Shown here: positions 12,057-24,100 of the stretch, one piece after another | Layout of the letters: each line of letters starts with the position of its first letter | How positions within the stretch are numbered: the first letter of the stretch is position 1 | Assembly (NCBI GenBank): GCA_949752735.1 | Contig: OX457040.1 | Location: 1,645,554-1,709,553 of the forward strand | Direction of reading: 5' to 3' | DNA length: 64,000 nucleotides | Origin: Lumbricus terrestris | Taxonomy: Eukaryota > Annelida > Clitellata > Crassiclitellata > Lumbricidae | Notes under the pieces: model-generated | What the model saw: the letters and a program-made list of their open reading frames with translations, nothing else | The model's database searches: none | Told to the model about the DNA's origin: nothing | Position numbers and translations under genes: made by a program

Positions 12057-12709
12057 CTAGCTTTTGTACCCGGCTTCGCCCGGGAAATTTAGGGTTTTAA
12101 ACACTACTCCACTGTGGTACCCATCGTTGACCGCTAAATTTCGGGTTTTCGCCAACCCTCCACCCCACCCCGCTTCCCCAAAAAGCCAAACGTGATCCGC
12201 CCCTGCGAGGCGCCACGGTAATTATTACTGGCCGAGTGTGACGTCACGCAGACTGTAGACTCTTTACTAAAGCTCGATACTCTTTACTAAAGCGTGAACG
12301 AATTGAAATCTGTGTTAAAACGCTAATAACTCGAGTTCTAAAGTGAAATTTCGGGTTTTAAACACTACTCCACTGTGGTACCCATCGTTGACCGCTAAAT
12401 TTCGGGTTTTCGCCAACCCTCCATCCCACCCCGCTTCCCGAAAAAGCCAAACGTGACCCGCCCCCTGCGGGGCGCTACGGAAATTATTACTGGGCGGGTA
12501 TGACGTCATGCGGCCTGTAGGCTCTACTAAAGCCGGGCGTGAGCGGTGATTGATGAAATCTGTCTTAAAACTCTAATAACTCTGGTTTTGAATTGAATTA
12601 AAAGCTGAAAATAGTTTCGTTGACCTTATAATTTGGGTAAGAATCAATTGCAAATATTTTGTTAAACCGACGCTGTTTCATTTCCGAGCCTATTTTGTAG
12701 CGGAGAGTC

Positions 12710-12800
<91 letters not shown>
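12057..12800 (-). mobile_element. Helitron in reverse orientation, 5' end lost
   Basis: Reading -, the 3' terminus is at 12057-12090: hairpin CCCGG-GCGAAG-CCGGG, then TACAAAAGCTAG|T. This is the same family as 8787-11597 and 13265-13665. The inside holds a ~262-bp direct repeat (units starting near 12092 and 12354, with GGGTTTTAAACACTACTCC). It ends in an (AC)n run (12711-12800), the equivalent of the GT-rich zone near the family's 5' end. The TCTATATAAATAAAG terminus is not visible. Confidence 0.65.
12711..12800 (+). repeat. (AC)n microsatellite
   Basis: About 45 uninterrupted AC units lie at the proximal end of the reverse Helitron. Confidence 0.97.
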
Positions 12801-12802
<2 letters not shown>

Positions 12803-13264
12803 CTGGAAGGACAAACTTTCTGTTTTATAATTTAAGATTAATGTTCAATTACAATTAGAATTACAATTACGCCGTTTTACAACCAGTTGTTCTTCCGCAT
12901 GCGTGTAACTCGTTAACTCACGAGGTGTCAGGATTTCTTAAAACAAGAAGCTTCTGGATACGGATGAACAAGAAAGACTTGCATCTTGTTGGTTGTAGCC
13001 TACAGTCGATAGACAGAGGGGGATGTTCATTGTTCAAGTTCCTCTGACACACAGAGCTGCCTTAAAGTCCTCTCTTGGAAATCTATCACAGCCGTGAATA
13101 GCTTTTCCATAATTTATGTGACGATAACTGTGGAGATTAACTACAAATGTAGCCTACGTTCCGTGTCCACATGTCTAGCATAGAACGCACCCCAGCTATT
13201 ACCCACTATGAAACATTGTGTATTGTCGCAATAGAAACCCCATTCTAGGTTCAACCGTTCAATA

Positions 13265-13665
13265 TCTATATAAATAAAGTGAAGATTCTGTTTGTGTGTC
13301 TGTCTGTGTGTCTGTCTGTATGTCTGTCTGTGTGTCTGTCTGTGTGTCTGTCTGTCTGTGTCTGTGTTTGTGTCTGTCTGTCTGCCTGTTTGTACGGAAT
13401 GTATTTCCAAAGTTTTTCTCGTTTTCACTCCAAACCTTCGCTACTGTGTCGGGGTGGGGTGGGGTGGGGTGGGGTGGAGTGAAGTAGAGTGGGATGGGTG
13501 AGCTGGGGTGGGTGGGATGGGGTCGGGTGGGGTAGGGTGGGGTAAGTTGGGGTGAGGTGGGGAGTGGGCGGTTGGGGAGCCGGCAGTCAGGGTGGGGAAG
13601 TAAGGAATTGACCGGGAGCGGGGCGATTCCTAAATTTCCCGGGCAACGCCGGGTACCCCAGCTAG
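13265..13665 (+). mobile_element. Short non-autonomous Helitron (401 bp)
   Basis: It begins A|TCTATATAAATAAAG and ends in hairpin CCCGG-GCAACG-CCGGG and CAGCTAG|T (CTAG 13662-13665). The inside is a TGTC/TGTG microsatellite (13290-13385) and a GGGGT-rich tract (13450-13560). It is a compact relative of 8787-11597 without the minisatellite. Confidence 0.82.
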
Positions 13666-15002
13666 TACTACAATAAATTACACTCCTGTTCAATACAATT
13701 GAATGCAACAAAATATTAACACGAATAGGAATGAATTTATATTAACTCCAGCGCCATAGATTCAATGGTCAGCCTATGGATGCACTACACCGAAATCTCA
13801 TAGGCCTAAAGACCCATAACCACAGCATGATACAACACAGTAGGTCAGTTTGAAGTGGAACAAGATTAACTTTGTGAATTACAGGTTAACTGAATGTAGA
13901 ATTCTTTTTGGAATGTTGCATTTCTATACACGGTGATTCATAGAAAAACGTTATCCTACATATTTTACTGTAATTCCCCCAAATATCCGGTTATGTCAAC
14001 AAAATTTTAAGTGAAGATAAAGGAATCATTTCTAAGCATTAGGGAAGTTAAAACTTATGTTCGAATTGACCTCTTTTGGAGTTACGCATGCGCAAAGACG
14101 CGAACGTCACTGCTTGACTGATTCATCAATGATGTGCTAATCCATTTCTTCTGATGCCTCCACATATCGACAACACAACTCGTTTACTTCACATATTTGA
14201 GACAATCATGTAGGCTAGACATTTTCTTGTATGACACTACACTACATAATCTTATAGTCTACTGGATTTAAATAAAAGCTGTTGGGTAGCCACAAAGTTG
14301 GCGGGATGAAATCAGGAGTTTCAGTTTCCAGTAATGCAACAGTCTATCGAGCTCAGTAGGCCTACGCAGGAGCGCTATTCTGCTGGAATATGAAATACTC
14401 CGTGATTCCACAAATATTTGGCAAAAGACATTGTAATAGTAGAACATCTCTGTAATATATTGTCCATTGACCTCAGGACCTGATTCGATTAAATGAATAA
14501 TGTTCGTACGACCAAGTGCAGTCTGCAGACACCATATTAAGGAAATTTGCTGAAAGTTGGTCGACTCCGCAAAATACGATTTGCTGGAACGTCCCTCTTT
14601 CGTGTACCGGTAGATACGTAAATGCGATCATTCTGATTGTTACTGGGTGCTGCTACACTAAACAATTTCTCATCAGGAGGCTAAAACCAGATGAAACTGG
14701 CTAAGTTTGCGTGACTCAACCTCAGCGGCTGACGGGAACTTTAGAATCTTGCTTGTTTGTCGCGATAGGCTAGTCGTGACGTCATTAGTTTCGTCATCCG
14801 CGTCGCGTCGTTATAGCTTTGAATGTGAAATGATTTAAGTAGCACTTGGATAGAGCAGCAAGGGTCATTATTCTGAAATTTCATTAAAATTGATGGTCAT
14901 CAACATGAGTTATGTCGACTTATGTAGGCTAACGTTTTTTTTATGCATCACGTGTATATACTGTCATCTGGAACACATGATTGTTTGTCGCTGTCGGCGG
15001 AT
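13666..15002. other. Intergenic stretch upstream of copy B
   Basis: AT-rich single-copy-looking DNA with scattered TAGGCCTA-type palindromes. I see no coding frame with family resemblance and no terminal repeats. It may include the distal promoter of copy B. Confidence 0.5.
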
Positions 15003-15010
15003 TATATAAA
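15003..15010 (+). promoter_or_regulatory. Candidate TATA box of SLC5 copy B
   Basis: TATATAAA lies 158 bp upstream of the exon-1 ATG, and no other start codon context lies nearer on this strand. A start site about 30 bp downstream would give a 5' UTR of roughly 130 nt. No matching TATA element was recognised upstream of copy C. This is a motif match only. Confidence 0.4.
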
Positions 15011-15167
15011 GAATTACTCCTAGCGAGGAATTGAAGCTCAATGCAAATGGATAAAGAGTCTGGAGCACAGCAATAACGATTTACATCAACACGGTGACAA
15101 GACAACGACAGACCAAATTCTACGTAACTACGTAGGCCTACCTCATATAGTGGACGACTGATCCAAT

Positions 15168-18100
15168 ATGGAATCCACTTGCGAGGGAGTGCAACCGGTT
15201 ACAACAGGGAGTACATTCACCGTCTGGGACTACCTCGTCTTCTCCATCATCCTTGCCATTTCCGCCGTCATTGGACTGTACCACGCCTTCACAGGTGGAA
15301 GGCAAAAGACAACGGTGGAGTATCTCTTGGCTGACAAGAGTATGTCGGCATTTCCGGTGGCAGTGTCGCTCTTCGTCTCTCTTTTCTCGGCCGTAACACT
15401 CCTCGGAGCTCCAGCGGAGATCTACACTCAGGGAACGATGTTCTGGATGTCTATGTGGGGAGGCATGCTCGCTCCGATTTTCGGTGCCGCCATCTTTGGA
15501 CCGTTCTTCCATCGACTTAAAATTCTCAGCGTTTATGAGGTGATGATTCATTGTAGTCTGACTAAATAGTTTCTTCGATGAAACGGCATTTGATACTATT
15601 AACTTATTAAGGTATTTTAATTACTGACTCATAGAGAATGCTCACAGCAGAGGCCATTCAGTAGCGCGTCCAGTATATGGTTATACCCAGGGCTGAAAGT
15701 GGTTTGGAAAAGTTGCCGGGACTGACTTTGGCGGACGAGCATACCTTTGACCCGTCAATTTTTCTGACGACGTTTTTCTTAGTAATTTGCCCAAAATTAT
15801 CAAAATTCCAACCGTTTTTAACCTAGTTTTAGCACCTGAGGGCCTTTTGCGACCCGGCAGAGACCCGGCAACAGCAGGTCTCAAAAATCGATGCCGGGTC
15901 CCAGACCCGGACCGACCCAACTCACTTTCAGCCCTGGTTATACCTACCCCGAGAAAAGAAATAGGCTTTGTGGAAAGAGAGCCATAGAGAGATTGGTAAT
16001 GGGAGAGAGATAGATGGGAGAGAGAGATATGGGGAAAAGATGGAGTGGCGCGTCCAGAAAGAATGGAAGCTTATAACACCTTTGGCTTATAGAAATCAAA
16101 TTACCAGTGTCCTTCCTCGTCCAATTTTGAGACGAAATGCCTCAATGGCTAATACTGATCTTTGTTCGGACAGATAAAGAACGTGAACTAATGCCACCGA
16201 TCTTCCATATTATTTTAGATAGCTTTTTACAGGTGCTGTACTTTGCCTATGCTTCAACTCCAGCTTCCTGAAAAATTATTCTACCCAGCCAGCTATCAAC
16301 GCGCATAATAATTATTATGTATCCGCATTATACGATTATCAACATGTCGTTCGAGCAAGTGTTAATTTATGACTGATTAGTATTTCACGGTGCTTTCTAT
16401 GTGTACGGATGCGTACATAATTAAGCGCCTATATAGGTCTATATATAGGCCTATAATGTGCAAATATGTCAGCATGTATGCAATTATGCGCTCAATGACG
16501 CTCATGCATGCATGTATGCATGTTTGCAAGCATGTTTGTATGTATTTATATATATATATATATTTACGCATTTATATATATAATAATTATATCTATGCAT
16601 GTCTGACTGGTTTTTTTAGTACTTGGAACTTCGATACAAGTCCAAAGCTGTGCGAATTTTCGGTTGCTCATTAACCGTGGTAAAATATGTAAGTCTGGTT
16701 AATTCTTTATAAATGGCCGATTGCAATCCTATGCAGTGGGTTCCGTTTTAATAAATTCTGGTCTAAAATACGGTTTAAGACCTTCAATATTAAACTATAG
16801 GAAGGTTCAGAGGATTGAAGATGGGTGACATAACTTTACATTCAATTCGTTCAGGAATTTTGATCTGGCGAGTGATCTGAGGACAGGAGTGGTGTGGTGG
16901 TGTCTAGCTGTTTCAGTGACAGCACGGGCGAGGGCATTCTGAATCGCCTGGAGGCGGTTTATTCGGGCCATGTGTATATTGAGTAAAAGCGAATTGCAGT
17001 AATCTAATTTGGCGTGAACTATGGACGTGGCGATGACAAAATAATGCGGTTTTAAAGTTGAGCATAGAAACCGCATCTACTATCGCCAACTTGAGGCGCT
17101 ATATAAATGTTTCAATGAAATACAATATTATACAATAAGACATTATTGTGATTTTAGAAGATTTAGTGAATGATAGACATTTCAGGATTTCTGGTATTTA
17201 AATGACTGCAAATGAAGATTATATGCATGTAATACAGTAAAAGCATGTACGTGAGAAACTGTAACTATTCTTACAGACTATTACAATCGGGATTGTCATG
17301 TTTGCACCATCCGCTGCTTTCGCTGAAGGTATGTTCGACCAATCCAGTGGTTCCCAACCTTTTTTGACTTTAGGTACACTTTTTCTAAGTTGGACGACAC
17401 GAGGGTCATTTTTTCTTAGTTGAAGGACATTAGTGGGCCACAGGGCTATAGCTTAAGTAAATAAAGTCTTATAAAATTGTTATAGTTGAATGAAAATAGA
17501 GTGTTTGATGTTATTTATGGACGTCAAGATAAAATGTGTAATAGAAAATAATAATATTATGTGTTGTATCCTGTCCAAATTGTCCATTTTTTTCATATAA
17601 TTTTTGCTGATTCTTTGAGAAGCGAGGGTCATTTTTTAAGCCTGGCGTGCCAATTTTGGCTCGCGGGCCATGGGTTGGGAACCACTGATGTAGGTGTAGG
17701 GTAGCTGTTGTCTTTAGATTTGTTTTAAAGATTTTTAAAAAGACGTAGCCAACTATAGAAACTAACACTACTTTGACCTCTCTGCATCAGCCTGTTGGTC
17801 TTTCTCGTAACTTTGTCATCTGAATAAAAATATTTCGGCCTAATAGCCTATCTGAGGACCTTCTAAATCTAAAGCAACACGATCGATTGCTCAAATTCTC
17901 ATATGCATGGATGCAGGTAATCAACGTAATATATTACATTTTTTGTATTTAAAAATGTATACAGCGACTTATACATGCATAAGGGATGATAAGGCTCGAC
18001 AAAGAAGCTAATCTATTCTATTTTCACAGTACAACCTAATCAGAGGCTCTCACAGTGCGAATATAAAAATTAAAAAAGCTACACTTACTTAGACTTAGTT

Positions 18101-21100
18101 CCTCCTGTTCCGTTCGGAGCATTGGTCGACAAGTCTTCGCCACTCCACACGGTCGCCAGCCATCTCCTCTGCCTCGTCCCAGCCCAGCCCCATTCTCTCC
18201 GGGTCTTCCTTGAATGCACGTCTCCAGGTGTTGCTTGGTCTGCCTCTACTTCCCTTTTCACCATCCGGCACCCATCCTATCGCCGTCCTCGCAATCCTCT
18301 CCTTTGGTAGCCTAAGAATGTGCCCAGCCAACCTTCCTCTTCTCCCCATGATGATAATATACTCCAGGTCTCTTGATAAACTTTACGGTCCAGGCTTTTG
18401 TACACCTCGTTTTCTGCTCTCCATTGATCGAGATCACCCCTTGTGTCTCTTATGATTTTCGCCTTCCTACATGTACGTTGGTCGATCAGGTCCCACGACT
18501 CCTCACCTATCCACCTTTCCCTCTTCGTTCCTCTTCTTCTTCCTAACGTTTCCAACGCACTCTCCTTAACCGCTTCGTTGAACAGCTCCCATTGCCCCTC
18601 GTGATCACCAACAAAGCTACATACTAGGCTATCTTAAATTCATTCTAAAGCGTCCACATTGTCGTTGACTGCGATCTGCCTCTGTTCATTTGTTCACAGT
18701 GACTGGATTTCCTGTCTGGGCGACAATCGTAACAATTGGAACTGTCTGCGTATTCTACACGACCCTGGTAAGTGTAGCGAACTGCTCTCGCCCCCAAACA
18801 GGCGGACACGCTAGCTGCGGTGTGAATTCCACTTCCCGGGAGGGCATGCTGACATAAGATGATTTGCTAGTCGGGAGCTCTCCATACTCGTGCATAGGTT
18901 CCAGACAAACCCTGGGATTCGAACCCACAACTCTACCATGTGCCCCATAACTCAACTCTTCTAACCAGGTACCAGGGCGCGAGCAGGCTGAAGGACTATC
19001 CGCGGTTATTAGGCAAACAACAGACCCCCACTTATTAAGCAGGGACCCAGGGTTCTTTGCATTCACTACCACAGACTTTGAGTTATTGCTTACAAGAGCT
19101 GGGTCATGAGACAGCATGTCAGGAGTTATATTTCTGTCAGCCAAGTCTACCAAAGCTGCTGCTACTTCTTCTTCGGTGGCGCTATATAAATGCTCAGGGC
19201 GGTCGCCCTCTTCTACAGCACCTGCTGCTTCAGCTGCCAGTGAACGCTCACACATTTCTAACCAATCTTTATTACAATTCTTAATTAGTGCAAAAGAGTT
19301 GTGCGTGCAACGCCTTCCTACACTTTACAGTGGCAGATCTAACTTACAAGTTATACTACAAATGCCAACAATGAACTGTATCAAATAAATCTAAGCGCTA
19401 TATAAATTCTCTAGATAATCACAGGTCATTGTTATCGGTCAACAGAGGGTGGGCCACCGCTAGAAATCAGAATGCAATCAAATGTCAATTTCCTTGGCCT
19501 TACTACACCAAGACGAACCTACGAATCGTCCCTAACGATTCCTTACTACCTCACGCTTAGCAACAGGCTAAAGTGGCAACAGGTTCAACATTTATGACAT
19601 TTAAATTTAATTATATTCCATTCCTGGCGATTCCGTTGCGATTCGTCAATATGGCCTCCGATCAACGACTTTTCGTTCGCCGATAATATATCGGAGATTC
19701 ACCATTAAGGGACGCACACTCACGCCACCAAGCGGCGGGAGCTATTTTATAAAGGGGCGATAATTACTTACTTATTATACAATAATCTGTAGAGATCAAC
19801 ATCTCTACAATATCCACCGACCAGACAAATTTCTTCCACAGGGAGAAATTCCGAATTCCTCCTGGAATTAAGCTAAATCCTACTAAGAGAGGGTTCGGCC
19901 TCTATACAAGACGAGGTCACGAACTTACATTAATCTAACTACTCTTATGAGAGTTCACAAAGTTACTAACAGTTCTCAAATGTCCATGCTAAAACAACAG
20001 CATTTCAGTTCCATAAAACAGTTCAAATACACAAATTGCAACTTAATTCTGTCCAAGAGTTATCATAGAACTAATTTATCAACAACTAAATGTTCTGTTT
20101 AACTACACATACAAATACAGTATGCCAAACACAGTGCATCACTAAGCTATTTACTTCTATTTACTTTCATTTCTACACAGCACAGCACGCTATTTTTAGA
20201 TCATCAACACAAGTCTGGTCAGTTGTAAACATGACCTACTTTAAGGAAACACAGCACCATTAACACAACAGGGCTTTCCTAAGACTAAAAATAGAACCTG
20301 ACATGACGTCACAATGCTTCCATAAATAGAACTCACAGAAAGGATTTCCTTTCACATTGACACAAGCACTTTGATTAATACACAGAGGCAATACAATCTT
20401 ATTAACTGATACATTTCAATGTAGTACAGTTATCAAATGAAAGTCTTCAGCAACAGAAATTAAATGCAAATCTAATCCAACTAGTTAGCACAACTGCTCA
20501 ACTGTTCAACTGCTACACAGAGCTCTAGATTCATTCAACAGTCAACTGAATTCAATGCAACACTCTACATTCACAACTCTCAACTACAGGCTTTTCAAAC
20601 ACCATCATCAACCATTGACATAGCAATAATTCTTCAGCAGATACAAATCACAGACCCTGGCAATCAAAACATTAATACAGGTCAACCACATTACACCAAG
20701 AAAGAGGTCAAACAGAGGACGGCTATACTCCAAGATCCTCAATAGGCCAACGACATCACAACCTCAAACAGGAAGGAGTTTACCAGAGCTAACCAATAAC
20801 AGGGACTGGACTGATTACAGCTCTATACTACACCAAGGACACCAGTCTCACCATTGTGTGCGATCCCCATGACCTGCCAAAACATCAGTCTACCTCACCA
20901 GCACATCACACTAACATCACATCACACTAACATCACATCACATCACATTTCTTGCACAAAATTCTGACTATCTAAAATCTAGCATAATTTCAGATCATGG
21001 CAGTTTCAATCAGATTATGCAAATCAAATCTACCATACTACAGAGAAACACAACATTTTGCCTTACTTTTGGCATTCAATAAAACCACATGAGAAACAAA

Positions 21101-24100
21101 CAAGTACACAATTCTTATCTATAATCATGATCTAACTCAGATCAAAATGCAGTAACTGAAAATCATCATCCAAAGGAACAAAAATCTAGGCTTCTCGCCA
21201 AAGCCTAATACATCGCCATTACACGACAGTTCCGGTTCAAACTGGTCAGGTTTGAAAAAGGGTCAGACCTCCAGGGACTCCGGACTGAGTTCAAATCTCC
21301 TGTGCACAGATTATTCCTACAAAACACATCTACAACAGTAGGGTCTACAACCAATGAACAACCACCAGAAACTGGGTCGGGTTCATGACCCAAGGCCGTG
21401 ACCAGAAGCAGGACAACGCATATGCCAACCAGAAGCCATGTAACAACCTATGGGTCACGAAATCTTGCAGGAGGTTTTGTGTTACGTTTTGGTCTCGGGG
21501 TCACTTCCACATCCGGTTCCGTGTCAGACTGGCGGGTTCGAATAGGGGTCGAACCTCTATGGGTTCTTGCACAGGGTCCAAATCCCAAGTGGATGGGTCA
21601 TCACCGTGGAACCTCTTCAATTTATCCACATAAGCCAGGACAGGTTGGGATTTCTTTGACTTTTGTATTTTGTACAGAACAGGGCCTACACGCTCAATGA
21701 TACGAAATGGGCCAGTGTAAAAAGACGACCATTTATCTTTCTGCCCACTCTTTCTGCGGGGATACAGAAACCAAACCCATGCACCTGGTTCAAATTCCGT
21801 CGGCTTAACCCTGAGGTTATAACGAGCTGCTCTAGTGCTGGCCAACCGACCAGTAAATTCCCTAACAGTTGCAAATGCTTGCCTAACATTTTCATCATGC
21901 TTTTGAACAAAGTCGTCAACACAGACAGCATGATCGACAGACGGTTGGCACTCGCTGAGCACAAGGTCGATCGGAAGGAGCATTTCTCGACCCAGGAAAA
22001 GCCGACAGGGAGTGAACCTCGTACTTTCGTGTTCGGTGCTGCGATAGGCTGACATGACCAGAGGCAGATGGAGATCCCAGTCCCGCTGATTACGAGACAC
22101 AACCTTAGCCAGCATGCTGTTGAGGGTACGATGAAAGCGTTCCACGCGGCCATTTGTGCTCGGTTTATAGGAAGTGGTACGAATTTTGTCAATTCCCATC
22201 AGCTGGCAAAGGTTCCGAAACAACGTGGCTTCGAAGCAGGGTCCCTGGTCGGAGACGAGCTGCCGCGGGCACCCAAACCGAGTAAACACCTGCTCCACCA
22301 ACACCCTGGCCACGGTTACAGCTTCCTGGTTTCTGATCGGAAAAGCCTCGGCCCATCTAGTGAAGTAATCCATGACCGTGAGAATGTACTTGTGTCCTTT
22401 AGACGAGGGTGGATGTGGTCCCGTTATGTCGATCGCAATTCGATCCATAGGTTCTCCCACGGACATGTCTTGGAGGAGTCCTTGTTTGGGCGGTTTTCCG
22501 CGCTGGTATCGAGAACAGGCCGTGCACTTTCTGATGTACAGCCGAACGTCCTCCCGCCACCCAGGCCAATAGGCGCGTCTTTGTAGCTGTTTCAAAGTGC
22601 GTCGGAGGCCTAAATGTCCCCCGGCCATGCCTTCATGCGATAACTGGATGAGGGTTTGCCGACGACCTCTTGGCGGTATAAGTTGCGGCCATTTCGAGTG
22701 TAGATCTTCTGGCTGCAACCACTCTCGAGTGAGTACACTGCCTTCCAACCGTAATTGCGGCCATTGGGCAACCAACGACTTCACCACACCACTCTGAGGT
22801 CTGAGTTCCTCACACGTGGGAGCCTGATGACTCAACGATTTCCGATGTATTATCCAGCCGAGATCCGTATCTTGCCTCTGTTCTTGTCCTATCACCTCCT
22901 TGACCCAGTCATCCGGCAAATCCAGGGGCGCTGTGGTGGCTTCTGTTACCTGTCGAATAGTTTCCACCCGGTTTGGTCGACGTGACATGGCATCGGCGTT
23001 CGAATGTGACTTCCCTGCACGATGTTGTATGTCAAACTGGAACTCTTCAATAACTGCCAGCCACCTGGCTTGCTGGCCAATGGGCAGCGGTGTTCGCCTC
23101 AGCCACTGAAGGGCAGAGTGATCTGTCCTTAAAATGAAGGGTCGGCCTAAGAGGTATTGTCTGAATGTTTTCAGGTAGTACACAATAGCCAACAACTCGC
23201 GTTTCGTCACATCGTAATTTCTTTCGGCTGTTGAACAGATCCGACTCCCGTAACAGATCACCTTCTCCTTGCCATCTTGGATTTGCGACAGTACTGCACC
23301 GACCGACTCCCCTGAGGCATCGGTGTCTAGAATGTAAGTCCCAACCTCCTCAGGTAGAGCTAACACCGGTGCTTCAACCAAGGCGACTTTCAGTCGTTGA
23401 AACGCCTCATCACAATCCGAGGTCCACTCGAAACGCCTTCCTTTTTGAGTTAGGGCGTGAAGAGGCCTGGCGATTTGTGCAAAGTCGGCCACAAATTTCC
23501 GGTAATAGGCACAGAGTCCAACGAAAGCTCTAAGTTCTCGCAGTTTCGTGGGGGTCGGCCAGTCTTTAACAGCGGATATCTTCTCTGGATCGGTGGCGAC
23601 CCCATCCTCGCTGACCACATGTCCAAGAAAAAGAACCTGACGCTGAAGTAAGTGGCACTTGGACGGTTTGAGCTTCAGACCGACCTGGGTCAGTCTCTCC
23701 AACACCTGTTTCAACCGGAATAGGTGGGTTTCAAGGTCAGCAGCAAAGACAATGATGTCGTCAAGATATATTAAGCATACTTCAAAATTCAACCCGGCCA
23801 TTGCCAGATTCATCATGCGGCTAAACGTGGCTGGGGAATTGCAGAGACCAAACGGGAGGACACGAAACTGAAAACTTCCACGCCTGGTAACAAACGCGGT
23901 TTTATGTCGGTCTTGGGGATGGACCGCAACCTGGTGGTAGCCAGCTCGTAGATCGAAGGTACTGAACCAGCGGGCACCCGCTAAGGTATCGAGGCTTTCG
24001 CTGATAAGGGGAAGGGGGTATGCGTCCTTCCGTGTTTTCACATTGACGGCTCGATAATCGACACAAAATCTGGCGGAACCATCCTTCTTCCGGACGATGA

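Noticed and set aside
15681..15987. Frames across 15681-15987 on both strands
   Set aside because: They span a 249-bp MITE with 8-bp target duplication.
18755..19255. 166-codon - strand frame next to exon 4 of copy B
   Set aside because: It is the LTR copy of the gag-pol 5' part and runs out at the 3' LTR edge; not an independent gene.
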